Shown: positions 18,718-28,668, counted from the stretch's first letter. The stretch: 64,000 nucleotides of DNA from Njordibacter sp905182035 (GCF_047730075.1 NZ_CP159831.1:2666001-2730000); one strand, 5' to 3'. Translations and numbers: made by a program. Notes: generated by a model from the sequence alone, not told the origin.

Positions 18718-19476
18718 CTAAATGGAACCACCTTCAACCATATAATTATTAGCTGAACACATAGCGGCGTCATCTGAAGCTAAAAACACAACCATTCTAG
18801 CAACGTAAACAGGCTCAATTAGATCTGGTAAACATTGCCTTTGCCGCTGTTTTTCTAGAGTTTCAGGAGTGGCCCATAATTGTTTTTGCCGATCAGTCAT
18901 AATCCACCCTGGAACCACAGTATTAACACGGATGCGATGTTCACCTAGATCTCGCGCCATGGTTCTAGTAAGCCCATGCACGGCAGCTTTAGAGGTTGCG
19001 TATGCAGGAAAGCCACCCCCTGTTTCATGCCAACTGTTAGACCCCATGTTAATGATGGAACCACCGCCAGCTGCGATCATACCTGGCGCCACAGATTGGA
19101 TAGCAAAAAAATGATGCCGCAGGTTAGTCTGTATACGATCATCCCAATAGGCTGGGGTCACGTCTTGCCAACTATGGCGGTCATCGTTAGCTGCATTATT
19201 AACCAACACGGTGGCGGGACCAAGCCGTGATGCTAGCTTAGCCAGAGCATCCTGCAGGCATTTGATATCTTTGAGATCACAGATCTCATAGGTGATGGCA
19301 TCTGACGTGTCTGACAATGTCTGGCTATTGGCCTCATCTAAATCAACAAATCCTACACTTGCACCTTGAGCTGCAAAGCTGCGCACTAGTTCGGCTCCAA
19401 TACCTGAGGCACCACCAGTGATGAAGACTGTTTTGCCCTTAAGGCTTGGGTATGTCGCAAACGTTGATTGAGTCAC
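18718..19476 (-). CDS. Short-chain dehydrogenase/reductase
   Basis: 252 residues. The classical SDR motifs are all present: TGGASGIG for dinucleotide binding at 20-27, NNAA at 93-96, and the catalytic Ser146 or Ser148, Tyr159 and Lys163 (YATSK). The sequence VNTVVPGWIMTDRQ follows as in the family. The acidic residue at the end of beta-2 (FVDLDE) favours NAD over NADP. The start is GTG, with AGAGG upstream. It is downstream of the TctCBA transporter on the same strand (195 bases), and may oxidise the imported compound or a derivative. Confidence 0.87.
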   Translation of the reverse strand: MTQSTFATYPSLKGKTVFITGGASGIGAELVRSFAAQGASVGFVDLDEANSQTLSDTSDAITYEICDLKDIKCLQDALAKLASRLGPATVLVNNAANDDRHSWQDVTPAYWDDRIQTNLRHHFFAIQSVAPGMIAAGGGSIINMGSNSWHETGGGFPAYATSKAAVHGLTRTMARDLGEHRIRVNTVVPGWIMTDRQKQLWATPETLEKQRQRQCLPDLIEPVYVARMVVFLASDDAAMCSANNYMVEGGSI

Positions 19477-19671
19477 TATGAATTACCTCTGTTGGCTAGT
19501 CCTTATGTGTTTTTTGGTGGTCAGGGTACTATTGGTGCCTATCAAGATGGAGGATGAATGTTAAAAAAGGTCTATAAAGCCCGCGTAGCAGCCAATCGAA
19601 GTGGTTGCTGATAACGGGTACATCCTAATGTTTCAATTACACAGGGTCCCATTAGTAGACAGCTATTTTTA

Positions 19672-21192
19672 TTAAGCTTTTAAACTACGATATTTATTAT
19701 ACCCAATTTTAAATAATGGCAGGAATAACAACACTATTGCCACTACAATAATAGGCCCCGAGTATGTCCGATCAAAGAAGATAGAAAAAGAACCATCACT
19801 AATAATTAGAGACTGGCGTAGGGCAGGTTCGGCTAGTGGTCCGAGTACGATCGCTAGTACTGCAGGGGCTAATGGATAATCAAGCTTACGCATCAAGTAG
19901 CCAACAATGCCAAAAGCTAACATTAACCAAACATCATGCATATCTTGCGTTGGTGCGTAACCTCCAATCAGGCATAACACAAAAATTACAGGAGCTAATA
20001 TAGTAAACGGTGTTTTTAATATTTTTATAAAAACAGGAATAAACGCTATATTAATTAAAAGTGCAAAAACATTGGCAGCGTATAATGAAGCAATAAGCCC
20101 CCAAACAAAATCTCCATGATCGACAAATAATCTGGGGCCAGGTTCTAGCCCCCAGATAACCATACCGCCTAAAAGGATCGCTGTTGTTGGTGACCCAGGT
20201 ATGCCAAGTGTGAGCATCGGTAGCATTGAACCTGTACTCGCTGCGTTATTTGCCGCCTCAGGTGCGCAAACACCTTCTAAAGCACCATCACCAAACTTCT
20301 CAGGCTCTTTTGACATCTGTTTAGCGATGCCATAGGCCATTAATGATCCTGGGGTGGCGCCTGCTGCAGGCAGAATACCAACAAAATAACCCAACAAGGA
20401 TCCAGTGATGGTTGCTTTCCAGGTTTTAGCTAATAGTTTAATATTGTTAAGTGTTCTTTTGACGGTCACAGTAGCGTCGGACAGCATACTTTTACCACCC
20501 CCCAGACAATGTTCCTCTACCGTCCAGAGCATTTCTCCGATGCCATAAATGCCTATCGCGAGGACAAGAAAATTAACGCCATGCATAAAGCCAACGATAT
20601 CCCATAAAACTAGGCGAGGTTCTCCTGAGATAATATCAAATCCAACCGCACTCAATACGAGCCCGATACAAATTGAAAATAAAGTTTTAAATATATCATC
20701 ATTGCCCAAACCAACAAACGTTGCAAAGGCTAACATCATGAGAGCAAACTCTTCAGGAGCACCAAATACCAATGCTACATGTGCAAGTGGTGGGGCAAAA
20801 AAAGTAAATAAAATGACTGCTATAGTGCCGCCAATAAAAGATGCAAACGCAGCACCTGTTAAAGCTAAGTCTGCCAATCCCTTTTTTGCTAATGGACGTC
20901 CATCAAAGGTAGTTGCAACTGCGGTTGATGCCCCAGGTATGCCAAGCATAATCGACGAGATAGCACCGCCATACATCGCACCATAATAAATAGCTGCTAG
21001 GAATATGATCGCACCAGTAGGCGGGACCAAAAAGGTAAGGGGCAACAATATTGCCACACCGTTAACAGAGCCTAAACCAGGCATTGCGCCAATAAATAAA
21101 CCCAGCGCACATCCACCAATAATCAGCAATAGATTTTGCAGTTCGAAAACGACAGTAAAACCGTCTGCTAACAGCCCTAAAATTTCTAACAT
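19672..21192 (-). CDS. tctA: Tripartite tricarboxylate transporter large permease TctA
   Basis: 506 residues with about twelve membrane segments. TctA features are obvious: GAMPGLGSVNGVAILLPLTF near the N-terminus, AIYYGAMYGGAISSIMLGIPGASTAVATTFDG, and the second pseudo-repeat LGIPGSPTTAILLGGMVIWGL. It is the large inner membrane subunit of a tripartite tricarboxylate transporter that takes up a carboxylate using a periplasmic binding protein and an ion gradient. It lies last in a tctC-tctB-tctA operon, 40 bases after tctB. The solute is not determined; the neighbouring CoA ligase and FAH-type genes suggest an organic acid. Confidence 0.92.
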   Translation of the reverse strand: MLEILGLLADGFTVVFELQNLLLIIGGCALGLFIGAMPGLGSVNGVAILLPLTFLVPPTGAIIFLAAIYYGAMYGGAISSIMLGIPGASTAVATTFDGRPLAKKGLADLALTGAAFASFIGGTIAVILFTFFAPPLAHVALVFGAPEEFALMMLAFATFVGLGNDDIFKTLFSICIGLVLSAVGFDIISGEPRLVLWDIVGFMHGVNFLVLAIGIYGIGEMLWTVEEHCLGGGKSMLSDATVTVKRTLNNIKLLAKTWKATITGSLLGYFVGILPAAGATPGSLMAYGIAKQMSKEPEKFGDGALEGVCAPEAANNAASTGSMLPMLTLGIPGSPTTAILLGGMVIWGLEPGPRLFVDHGDFVWGLIASLYAANVFALLINIAFIPVFIKILKTPFTILAPVIFVLCLIGGYAPTQDMHDVWLMLAFGIVGYLMRKLDYPLAPAVLAIVLGPLAEPALRQSLIISDGSFSIFFDRTYSGPIIVVAIVLLFLPLFKIGYNKYRSLKA

Positions 21193-21232
21193 TTTATTAT
21201 CTCAATACGTCGATACTTAACTATTCTAAGAG

Positions 21233-21736
21233 CTAAAGGAACATCTTATATAAAGGTATGAATAACGGCTCTGTTATACCTTTTGGTAGAATTATTTTGA
21301 GTGTTATCTCGAAAAAATAAAAAATTATTATAGGGGTTACGATCGCAAATGTTATGGAAAAAAACCATGGATGCTTACCTAAAACCCGTAAGTAAAATAG
21401 CAGGAAAAGTGGTAGCGCACCATAAATACCAATAAACGAGAATAATGCGACCGTGATAATGAGTGAAGCAGCAACGGCACCAACCTCTGTGAGTACGTGA
21501 GATTGGATATAAATTTTCTTTGAGCTAGCAATTCGCCCTTTCTTACGATACCAGTTATAGATAATGCCAAAACAAGAAATCAACATAATACCTGATAACC
21601 AAAAGGGCCATGCACCTCCACCAGGTCCTTCGTCCTCTACCCAGCCTATGGGTAACTCGGCACTTTTATACATAAGGTAGATGGAGAAGATCCCCATCAT
21701 TATAGCCATCAACAATTCAGCTGTACGCACTGTCAC
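21233..21736 (-). CDS. tctB: Tripartite tricarboxylate transporter small permease TctB
   Basis: 167 residues with four hydrophobic helices, the normal size and topology for TctB. The characteristic EDEGPGGGAWPFWLSGIML loop after the first helix matches the family's conserved glycine/proline-rich region. The start is GTG at 21736, preceded by GGAGA. It lies 40 bases after tctC and 40 bases before tctA, as in standard operons. Confidence 0.88.
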   Translation of the reverse strand: MTVRTAELLMAIMMGIFSIYLMYKSAELPIGWVEDEGPGGGAWPFWLSGIMLISCFGIIYNWYRKKGRIASSKKIYIQSHVLTEVGAVAASLIITVALFSFIGIYGALPLFLLFYLRVLGKHPWFFSITFAIVTPIIIFYFFEITLKIILPKGITEPLFIPLYKMFL

Positions 21737-21776
21737 GATGAAGAATCTCCTCTATCTACCTAAACGTTAAAAATAT

Positions 21777-22751
21777 TTACTTAATTGCTCCCATATTTTT
21801 AAGCATAACTTCATGGACATCACGCTCTTTCAGCCAATAGCTCATTAAAGCATCGCCCTGCAACAGATCACCCTGTAAACTTTTCTTGGTGCGGTAGTCC
21901 TGCCATTTCTGGGAGTTGAATACCTTTTGGAACAGGTCCTGGTAATAATCCGATGCTTCTTGACTCATACCTGGTGCACCAACAACGGTACGCTGCATGT
22001 AATAGACGTAATCCTTGCCTAGTTCTTTAAAAGTAGGAGCATCCGGGAACAGTGGCAAACGCTTATCAGTAAATGACGCCAGTGCTTTGGTTGTGCCAGC
22101 TTCATAAAATCCTAGCTGCTCAGAGGGGTTATTAACTGTAGAGTCCGCATTCTTACCAGCAAGCTCCTTAGCTACCTTACCGCCGCCTTTATAAGGGACA
22201 TACTTCATTTGTAGACCATATGCCTTGTTCAGGAAGTCAGTCAGTAGATTATCTTCTGAGTTTTTACCCGTTCCAGCCATAATCCACTTTTTACCTTTTT
22301 CTTTTGCTGCTTTAGCGAAATCGGCCATATTGTTGATATCTGTACGATCAGAATGAACCCACAACAGGAAGGTATCTTCGGCCATGCGTGCGATCGGTGT
22401 AAAAGTAGCAATGTCTACACCCAGCTTAGGCTGGCGTAATGGAGTGGTGTAAAAGCTGTTAAGGGTAAACATAATGGTATGGTCATCACCCGTCCTACCT
22501 TTTAAGTGAACCAGTGCTTCAGCACCCGAACCACCAGGTTTATTAATAGGAGTAAAGGGCACTGGTGCCATATTATCTGCTGCAATTATGCTCTGCAGTA
22601 AACGCACAGCCTTGTCAGCACCACCACCCTTACCTGCCATAACCACAAATTCTACTGGTTTAACTGGTGTCCAGGCAGCAATCGCTGTCGACGTAAAGGT
22701 AGTAGATGACAGGGCACCCACCATTGCTAATAACGTAAGTTTTTTAATCAT
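21777..22751 (-). CDS. tctC: Tripartite tricarboxylate transporter substrate-binding protein (TctC/Bug family)
   Basis: 324 residues. The signal peptide covers about residues 1-25 (LLAMVGALSSTTFTSTAIAAW). The Bug-family features follow: VEFVVMAGKGGGADKAVRLL near the N-terminus, then INKPGGSGAEALVHLKG, KYVPYKGGGKVAKELAGKN and VVGAPGMSQEASDYY. It is a periplasmic binding protein that delivers the solute to TctAB. The gene is first in its operon, and a 535-base promoter region lies upstream. The ligand is unknown. Confidence 0.9.
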   Translation of the reverse strand: MIKKLTLLAMVGALSSTTFTSTAIAAWTPVKPVEFVVMAGKGGGADKAVRLLQSIIAADNMAPVPFTPINKPGGSGAEALVHLKGRTGDDHTIMFTLNSFYTTPLRQPKLGVDIATFTPIARMAEDTFLLWVHSDRTDINNMADFAKAAKEKGKKWIMAGTGKNSEDNLLTDFLNKAYGLQMKYVPYKGGGKVAKELAGKNADSTVNNPSEQLGFYEAGTTKALASFTDKRLPLFPDAPTFKELGKDYVYYMQRTVVGAPGMSQEASDYYQDLFQKVFNSQKWQDYRTKKSLQGDLLQGDALMSYWLKERDVHEVMLKNMGAIK

Positions 22752-23286
22752 TTTGTAATTCTCCAGGCTTTATTTTTTTTATTTCTGGGAGCAACTTATT
22801 CCCGTGCACCGAGTATATCTAGCTAAGAGGAAAATACAATTATGCTAATATTAGAAGTAAGTGAGTGAATTAAAAGAGATTTTGTAAAAAATTTACCAAT
22901 TGATGTAAATTTTAACCATTTTTAGTCATTTAGTTAATTAATACAATTGGTTAGGTTTTTTAAATATTTAAGTAAATGCGCTCTTAAAGCTTAGGCGTTA
23001 CAGTTTTCTACTTTATTTTGTGTCACCAAATGTGTATTAAGTGTCGCTATTTGAACAGTGCATTAGCATGTACGCTAGGTCATCGAAACGTCCCCGTGAG
23101 AAACTTATTTCCTATGCTGATTATAATTTTCTCAGACCACACATTAATCCACTATACTACTAACTACCAACCCTCTAAAGTTCAAACACAGTCCTCAAAA
23201 TAAAGAATAGCGTAGTAACGTCAAAATTCTTGTGGATATAAAGGCACATTAAAGATTGATTGCGCTAATCGTTATAACAATATCGA
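22752..23286. other. Gene-free interval upstream of tctC
   Basis: 535 bases, very A+T rich, between the FAH-family gene and tctC, both on the minus strand. One short open frame (23018-23203) has no protein-like features. It likely contains the tctCBA promoter and the end of the upstream transcript, but I see no strong hairpin. Confidence 0.45.
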
Positions 23287-24069
23287 CTAGAGACTTACTT
23301 CTGGCGAGTAAATATTTTCTAACACCCCAATACCATCAATTATGACCTCGATTTTTGAATTTACTTTCATTGGCATAGCCCCTAGCGAGGTGCCACAGGC
23401 AATCACATCACCTGGTTCAAGCGTCATGTCTGCTGACAGGAGACTGACAAGTTGGGCAGGTGAAAAAATCATATCTTTTATCGGGTAATTTTGTCGTTCT
23501 CGGCCATTAACTAGTGTTCTGACAGTTAGGGCGTCTGCGTTACTGAGAGTAGAAATACAGGGCCCTATGGCCCCAAAGGTGTCAAAACTTTTAGCCCTGC
23601 TCCATTGTGCAAAGGCCTCTTTTTCATGTATGAGTTGCATCGCAGTGACATCATTGACACAAGTATAGCCAAAAATATAATCCTCTGCCTGTGAAACGTC
23701 GATCTCTTTGCACTTTTTGCCAATGACAATGCCTAATTCACCTTCATAAAAAATTCGACCTTGATAGGATGCTGGGGGAATGATTGCTGCCCCGATACCA
23801 ACAACACAACTACTTGGTTTAATGAAGTAATAAGGCGCTTGGGGAATTTCATTGCCCTGTTTTTCAGCCAGTGCATAAAAGTTATTCCATAACGCAATTA
23901 TTTTTGTTGGAGTACAAGGGGCTAGTAGGGTAACTTCATCAAGTGCGAAGACCCTACCTAAGGCTTCATTTTCAGTAAACATATCGCCTTGATAGTGGGT
24001 AATATGTGTGTCATCCATTTTACCAAAATGAATATTGCCATTATGCTCAAACCTTACCCATTTATTCAT
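23287..24069 (-). CDS. Fumarylacetoacetate hydrolase family protein
   Basis: 260 residues. The FAH fold is recognised from FYEGELGIVIGKKCKEIDVSQAEDYIFGYTCVNDVTA, which supplies the Glu/Glu/Asp metal ligands, with FDTFGAIGPCI, MIFSPAQLVSLLS and LEPGDVIACGTSLG downstream. These enzymes hydrolyse or decarboxylate 2-oxo acids such as acylpyruvates or oxaloacetate in a Mg2+-dependent manner. It is the last gene of a ligase-reductase-FAH operon, 108 bases after the reductase gene. The substrate is presumably an intermediate of the organic acid taken up by the neighbouring TctABC system. Confidence 0.87.
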   Translation of the reverse strand: MNKWVRFEHNGNIHFGKMDDTHITHYQGDMFTENEALGRVFALDEVTLLAPCTPTKIIALWNNFYALAEKQGNEIPQAPYYFIKPSSCVVGIGAAIIPPASYQGRIFYEGELGIVIGKKCKEIDVSQAEDYIFGYTCVNDVTAMQLIHEKEAFAQWSRAKSFDTFGAIGPCISTLSNADALTVRTLVNGRERQNYPIKDMIFSPAQLVSLLSADMTLEPGDVIACGTSLGAMPMKVNSKIEVIIDGIGVLENIYSPEVSL

Positions 24070-24177
24070 TATCTTATTTCCACACTATCAAATAAGTGTC
24101 TTACAATTAGATTCTTTCTAGGATCAGGGCTTGCCCTGGATATATCTCATTCTGGCTTTGAATAGTAAACATTAGTT

Positions 24178-25149
24178 TTAATAACAACCGGCAATGCGAC
24201 CACGCAGCTGCACTATAGGCAAAACGGTGTCGATTGTGGGTGTTTTAACGTCAGTGATACGACCTAACTCCTGGACTGCAGTCACTAGCGCATCAATTTC
24301 CATTGGGCGCCCCAAAGTGAAATCTTGCAACATTGATGTTGTGTGTGCGCCAACAGCGGCAGCCCCAGCAATCCGCTTGTCGACGTCAATGGCGAAGCGT
24401 ACGCCCAGTTTTTCTCCAATTGCTTGTGCTTCAAGCATCATGTTTCTTGCCACAGCACGGGTTCCAGGATCCGTTGCCACAATATCTAGTGTGGCATTTG
24501 TGAGTGCGCTTAAAGGGTTAAAGCATAAGTTGCCCCATAGCTTCACCCATATCTCGTCCCGAATATTTCTTACTGGGGCTTTAAGACCTGCATTAATCAT
24601 TGCCTGCGACAATGCACGGACACGCTCCGTTTTTTCACCAGACGATTCACCTAGGGTGAACCGGTTGCCATCAATGTGCCGAACTACACCTGGTTCCAAT
24701 ATTTCACAGGCAGGATAAACGACGCAACCAATGGCTCGTTCTGGACCAATGCCATCCCATTGCTTACCGCCCGGGTCTACACTTTCAATTTTTCGGTTTT
24801 CCCATTCTCCAGGAAGCTTATAAAAATACCACCAGGGGACTCCATTTACTGCAGTTACGACCGCCGTCTTCTCTCCCAATAATGGTTGCATGGCATCGAC
24901 TACATTAGGAACTGAATGCGCCTTAAGCGAGACAATAACAAAATCTTGTTCGCCTAGATCAGCTGGATTATCAGTAGCAACAGGATGAGTGATAATGCGC
25001 TCACCGTTCATATCGAGTGCAAGTCCATTGGCTTTTATTGCAGCGAGATGTGGGCCGCGAGCAATAACAGAGACCTCCTCACCTGACTGAGTCAATAATG
25101 CTGCGATATACCCGCCAATAGCACCTGCACCATAAATTGCAATTTTCAT
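24178..25149 (-). CDS. 2-dehydropantoate 2-reductase family (ApbA/PanE-like) protein
   Basis: 323 residues. The N-terminal Rossmann motif is GAGAIGGYIAALL at 7-19, and the C-terminal ApbA_C domain contains EIWVKLWGNLCFNPLSALTNATL with the conserved Lys and Asn. The closing segment GRPMEIDALVTAVQELGR is also typical. Family members reduce ketopantoate to pantoate with NADPH, but many paralogues in catabolic operons act on other 2-oxo or 3-hydroxy acids. It starts four bases after the acyl-CoA ligase stop, so co-expression is near certain. A catabolic role is more likely than pantothenate synthesis. Confidence 0.85.
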   Translation of the reverse strand: MKIAIYGAGAIGGYIAALLTQSGEEVSVIARGPHLAAIKANGLALDMNGERIITHPVATDNPADLGEQDFVIVSLKAHSVPNVVDAMQPLLGEKTAVVTAVNGVPWWYFYKLPGEWENRKIESVDPGGKQWDGIGPERAIGCVVYPACEILEPGVVRHIDGNRFTLGESSGEKTERVRALSQAMINAGLKAPVRNIRDEIWVKLWGNLCFNPLSALTNATLDIVATDPGTRAVARNMMLEAQAIGEKLGVRFAIDVDKRIAGAAAVGAHTTSMLQDFTLGRPMEIDALVTAVQELGRITDVKTPTIDTVLPIVQLRGRIAGCY

Positions 25150-25153
25150 ATGA

Positions 25154-26686
25154 TTATTTTGGTTCCGCTAATCCTAGTTTTTCGGCAAGCCCAATACGTT
25201 GCAGTTTCCCTGTCGCACCCTTTGGGATTTCATCAAGAATAAGAATTTTGCGAGGAACCTTAAAATCAGCCAGATGTTGGGCGGTAAACGTTCGAATATC
25301 CTTTTCATCTGCGGTCATGCCTTCCTTCAAAACCACAGCAGCAGCAACCTCTTCTCCTAGCTTTGGGTGTGGCATCGCAAATGTGACACATTGCTGGACA
25401 GCTGGATGATCCATTAAAATTTCATCTACCTCACGGGGTGAAATCTTCTCACCACCACGATTAATGATCTCCTTCAATCGGCCTGTTATAGAGACATAAC
25501 CTTCTGGATCAAGCACACCTTGGTCACCTGTGCGAAACCAACCATTAGTAAAGTTTTCTTTATTAGCTTTAGGGTTATTTTCATAACCTTTAGTTATATT
25601 GCTGCCACGAATAACGATTTCGCCAATTTCTCCATTGGGGAGTATTTCACCTTCCAAATTCATAATGCCAACTTCTGGGCCGGCCGCAATACCAACTGTT
25701 CCTGCTTTTCTAACTGCAGGAGGCAGCGGGTTGCTGGCCATTTGATGAGCAGCTTCTGTCATACCGTAGGCTTCGATAACTGGTGCGTTGAATGTTTTTT
25801 CCAATTCAGTCATTACTTGGGGTGGCAATGATGATGATGATGAACGAATAAAACGTAACGGCACGGCATTGATAATATCTGTATTTCGAGATGCGCGAGT
25901 TAATATCGCCTGATGCATTGTTGGAACCGCTGAATACCAGGTTGGTTTTGCGTCATCCATCCAACCAAAGTATTTCAACGCGTTAAATCCAGGCGTGCAG
26001 TAAATGCTGGCGCCCGCTCTTAAAGACGATAAAACAGTCGCTATTAGTCCATGGATATGAAAAAGCGGCATGATATTCAGGCAACGATCTTCAGGGACTA
26101 GTAACAGGGTATTCATGATATTTTCCGCAGAATTGGTCACATTTCTGTGATTTAGTGGCACTATCTTTGGTCGCGAGGTCGTCCCAGAAGTATGCAATAT
26201 GAGCGCAACATCGTCTTCGTTGACTTCATCATTTGCTGTTGGCGCTCTGGGTGTTGCAGAATCAAATATTAGGTCAAAGTCACCAGCAGCCCGACTACTA
26301 TCTGTGACTAAAGTGATTAACGGAATGCCTAGCTTTTGGGCAGCAGCGACTGCTGGTGAAGCGCTGTCAGCCTCAACAACGAGTGCTTTGGCTTTTAAGT
26401 CGACCAAATAAAACTCAAACTCCTCCTGGCGATAAGCAGGATTTAGGGGAGCTGTGGTCGATGCACCCGAGATGGTGACAAATGCTGTTGCCATTTCAGG
26501 TCCATTTGGCAATACGATGGCAACTCGATCACTTTTTGCAATCCCTGCTTGGGTAAGTGCTTGTCGGGTACGTTTTGACAGCGCCCGTATTGAGGAATAG
26601 TTTAAAGGAGGTCGACCTGGGGCCTGAATGGCGATGGCGTCATCATGACCGACATTTAGTAACTGGCAAGTAGTATTAACAGACAC
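25154..26686 (-). CDS. AMP-forming acyl-CoA ligase, oxalyl-CoA-synthetase-like
   Basis: 510 residues. The ANL motifs are present: LILHTSGTTSRPKIVPLNH for ATP binding, EAYGMTEA, GWFRTGDQG, then GRLKEIINRGGEKISPREVDE at the hinge, and PKGATGKLQRI with the catalytic lysine. The N-terminal region (AIAIQAPGRPPLNYSSIRAL, RVAIVLPNGPEMATAF) resembles the plant and bacterial AAE3/oxalate-CoA ligase group. The substrate is unproven. The start is GTG at 26686. It heads an operon with the ketopantoate-reductase-like and FAH-like genes, next to a TctABC uptake system, so it probably activates an imported carboxylate. Confidence 0.86.
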   Translation of the reverse strand: MSVNTTCQLLNVGHDDAIAIQAPGRPPLNYSSIRALSKRTRQALTQAGIAKSDRVAIVLPNGPEMATAFVTISGASTTAPLNPAYRQEEFEFYLVDLKAKALVVEADSASPAVAAAQKLGIPLITLVTDSSRAAGDFDLIFDSATPRAPTANDEVNEDDVALILHTSGTTSRPKIVPLNHRNVTNSAENIMNTLLLVPEDRCLNIMPLFHIHGLIATVLSSLRAGASIYCTPGFNALKYFGWMDDAKPTWYSAVPTMHQAILTRASRNTDIINAVPLRFIRSSSSSLPPQVMTELEKTFNAPVIEAYGMTEAAHQMASNPLPPAVRKAGTVGIAAGPEVGIMNLEGEILPNGEIGEIVIRGSNITKGYENNPKANKENFTNGWFRTGDQGVLDPEGYVSITGRLKEIINRGGEKISPREVDEILMDHPAVQQCVTFAMPHPKLGEEVAAAVVLKEGMTADEKDIRTFTAQHLADFKVPRKILILDEIPKGATGKLQRIGLAEKLGLAEPK

Positions 26687-27025
26687 AATAATTATTTCCA
26701 GAGGGAGTTAGAGTCAATCCGATCACGTTGGTAATGCTTTTTAATAAGCAGTTACCATGCATTCGGCCAAATTATAAGCGGTAAAGTTTACCTTATAAGA
26801 TTCTTTGTTAACAAGTGTGTCACAGCACACACTATATTCTGCTCTAGCATGCCCTACAGATCTTAATTGTCCGCTAAATAATAATCATTGCCACTAGAAT
26901 TCTGGCGAACTGCAGCTTTTTAGGATATACCACTGTTTGGCCTACTAAGATGAAATCTTAATTTAAGTCGATGGGTAGCATTTTTGGTACACAGCTCGGT
27001 GCACGCAGCGCAATATAACTAATAC
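26687..27025. other. Gene-free interval
   Basis: 339 bases between the acyl-CoA ligase start and the end of the DUF1634 gene, both on the minus strand. I see no gene and no clear terminator hairpin. Confidence 0.4.
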
Positions 27026-27397
27026 TCAAAGGCTTGCAAAGCAGACGCCAAAAGCCCCTATAATTAACACCACATTAGCGCAGCCGCAAAGTGCTATCAT
27101 ACGAAAACCAGAGCGCCAAAGCCCAGGCACACCTATAAGAATAGCAGGCACGATGGCAAAGATTGCCAAGCCTAAACCCAACTGGATGAGCATGTCCCCT
27201 GAGTTGATGCGGCTATCAAGTGACAATGAGTTGCCTTGCAACAACACGTTCAACTGCTCACTGACCGGCATCACGGTCCAGCCCAAGCCTAAGGCCAAAA
27301 AACTACCCAGCAGCACTATCACAGCACCAGCAATGGTGAGCCAATAAATAGTCACCCCATAGATAATGCCACTTTTCCGAAGTGAGTCTTGACTCAT
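27026..27397 (-). CDS. DUF1634 membrane protein, partner of TauE
   Basis: 123 residues with three hydrophobic helices (about 15-40, 65-88 and 97-120). The layout SGIIYGVTIYWLTIAGAVIVLLG, a loop, then INSGDMLIQLGLGLAIFAIVPAILIGVPGLW matches DUF1634. Its ATG overlaps the stop of the TauE gene by four bases (ATGA), so the two are translationally coupled. DUF1634 genes usually follow sulfite exporter TauE/SafE genes and may encode a small accessory subunit. Confidence 0.85.
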   Translation of the reverse strand: MSQDSLRKSGIIYGVTIYWLTIAGAVIVLLGSFLALGLGWTVMPVSEQLNVLLQGNSLSLDSRINSGDMLIQLGLGLAIFAIVPAILIGVPGLWRSGFRMIALCGCANVVLIIGAFGVCFASL

Positions 27398-28398
27398 GAT
27401 ATCACCCTGCCTATGTAGTCCAAGTCCTGGAGACCTCGATAAATCAATTTAAGAGACGTTAGGCATAGTAAAAAAATCATCAGACGCCTGACCACCACCA
27501 CTTTAACTTGGGCCAGTATGTGGGCACCAATAATACCCCCGATAACTTGCCCTAGCATCCAAGGTGCCACCAGAATCGGCACCATAGCACCATACAGCAT
27601 ATACGGCCATATGGCCGCTGCATTGCCTAAAGCGAGTAACACACCACTGGATGCAACAGCGGCTTTGAGTGGTACCGCCATCACCAAGTTTAGCACTGGC
27701 ACCATGGCCCAGCCGCCACCTAAACCAAAAAAGCCACCAATGAAACCAACCCCAACAAACAAAATAATGGCCAGACCCAAACGCTTGACACTGTACTTGA
27801 CCTGAGTCTGTACAGACTCTTCATAATAACTCATATCAAGTGACAACAAGCGCGCTAGACCACTTAACCGTGACGCCTTTGGGTAATCATTTCGGCCTCC
27901 CCCAGTGATGAATAATACCGCCACACCGAGCAATAATATCCCTAACAACATACGCACAAAAGCATCACTGCTAGGCCCCATGGTTGAGGCAAATTGGAAC
28001 GCCATAAGCGCACCCAACAAACCACCAATGACCGTAGGAAGGGCGCAAATATAAACTAGACGTATATCAACGAGGCCTTTTTTAAGCAGTGGCGCTCCAG
28101 AGATCAACCCACTGAACATAGCCACAACGAGGCCCGTAGCTCTGACCACCAACGAGTCAAAAGAAGTAAATCCTAAAACAATGGGGGTAAATATGACGCC
28201 ACCACCAATGCCGGCTATGACTGCGATGATGGCGATTGCCACCGATAAAATGAAAGAAGCTATTGTTACACTTAGAATGGAACCGAGGGAGAAAAACTCA
28301 CTGGCCTCTATTGGCTCTACGAGAGCAATAGCAAAGTAGCAAGCTATTGAAAGTACTATTAATAGTGTGAGTTCAGGTACTTTAAGAAACAAACTCAT
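27394..28398 (-). CDS. Sulfite exporter TauE/SafE family protein
   Basis: 334 residues with eight to nine membrane helices. The family's glycine-rich half-repeats are visible: AVIAGIGGGVIFTPIVLGF near residue 62 and GFIGGFFGLGGGWAMVPVLNLVM near 220. It is an inner membrane protein that probably exports or imports sulfite, sulfoacetate or related organosulfur anions. The C-terminal half contains a longer cytoplasmic loop (RLSGLARLLSLDMSYYEESV). It is coupled to the DUF1634 gene through an ATGA overlap. Confidence 0.87.
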   Translation of the reverse strand: MSLFLKVPELTLLIVLSIACYFAIALVEPIEASEFFSLGSILSVTIASFILSVAIAIIAVIAGIGGGVIFTPIVLGFTSFDSLVVRATGLVVAMFSGLISGAPLLKKGLVDIRLVYICALPTVIGGLLGALMAFQFASTMGPSSDAFVRMLLGILLLGVAVLFITGGGRNDYPKASRLSGLARLLSLDMSYYEESVQTQVKYSVKRLGLAIILFVGVGFIGGFFGLGGGWAMVPVLNLVMAVPLKAAVASSGVLLALGNAAAIWPYMLYGAMVPILVAPWMLGQVIGGIIGAHILAQVKVVVVRRLMIFLLCLTSLKLIYRGLQDLDYIGRVIS

Positions 28399-28668
28399 TT
28401 GGTCTCATCCATAAGAATTTTTATTACAAAAAAATTATAACTTAACCAAATTTATACATCCAATAGAAGTCTCCTAAGGGTGCATGTGAGACTACTATGA
28501 ATCACCCACCTCTGCAGTGCACTTAAAACAAAGCAACCACTTGCAAGTTAACTACGCACTTCCACTAATTTGTAGCCAAGTTACACCGGGCGAAAACGCG
28601 GTAATGATATAATGGAGCTCCTTCTCCCTGCTCTTGCATCAGGTTTTGCACCAACGTATGCCAAGAAC

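Noticed and set aside
20549..20986. A 145-residue plus-strand open frame inside tctA
   Set aside because: It is the reverse frame of a clear TctA gene, has a low-complexity Ala/Pro/Asn composition and no ribosome site.
23018..23203. A 61-residue open frame in the gap upstream of tctC
   Set aside because: No ribosome site and no protein-like pattern; the gap is A+T rich and such frames arise by chance.
24194..24718. A 174-residue plus-strand open frame opposite the ketopantoate-reductase-like gene
   Set aside because: It lies antisense to a well-supported gene; its Ser/Thr/Pro-rich composition is that of a shadow frame.
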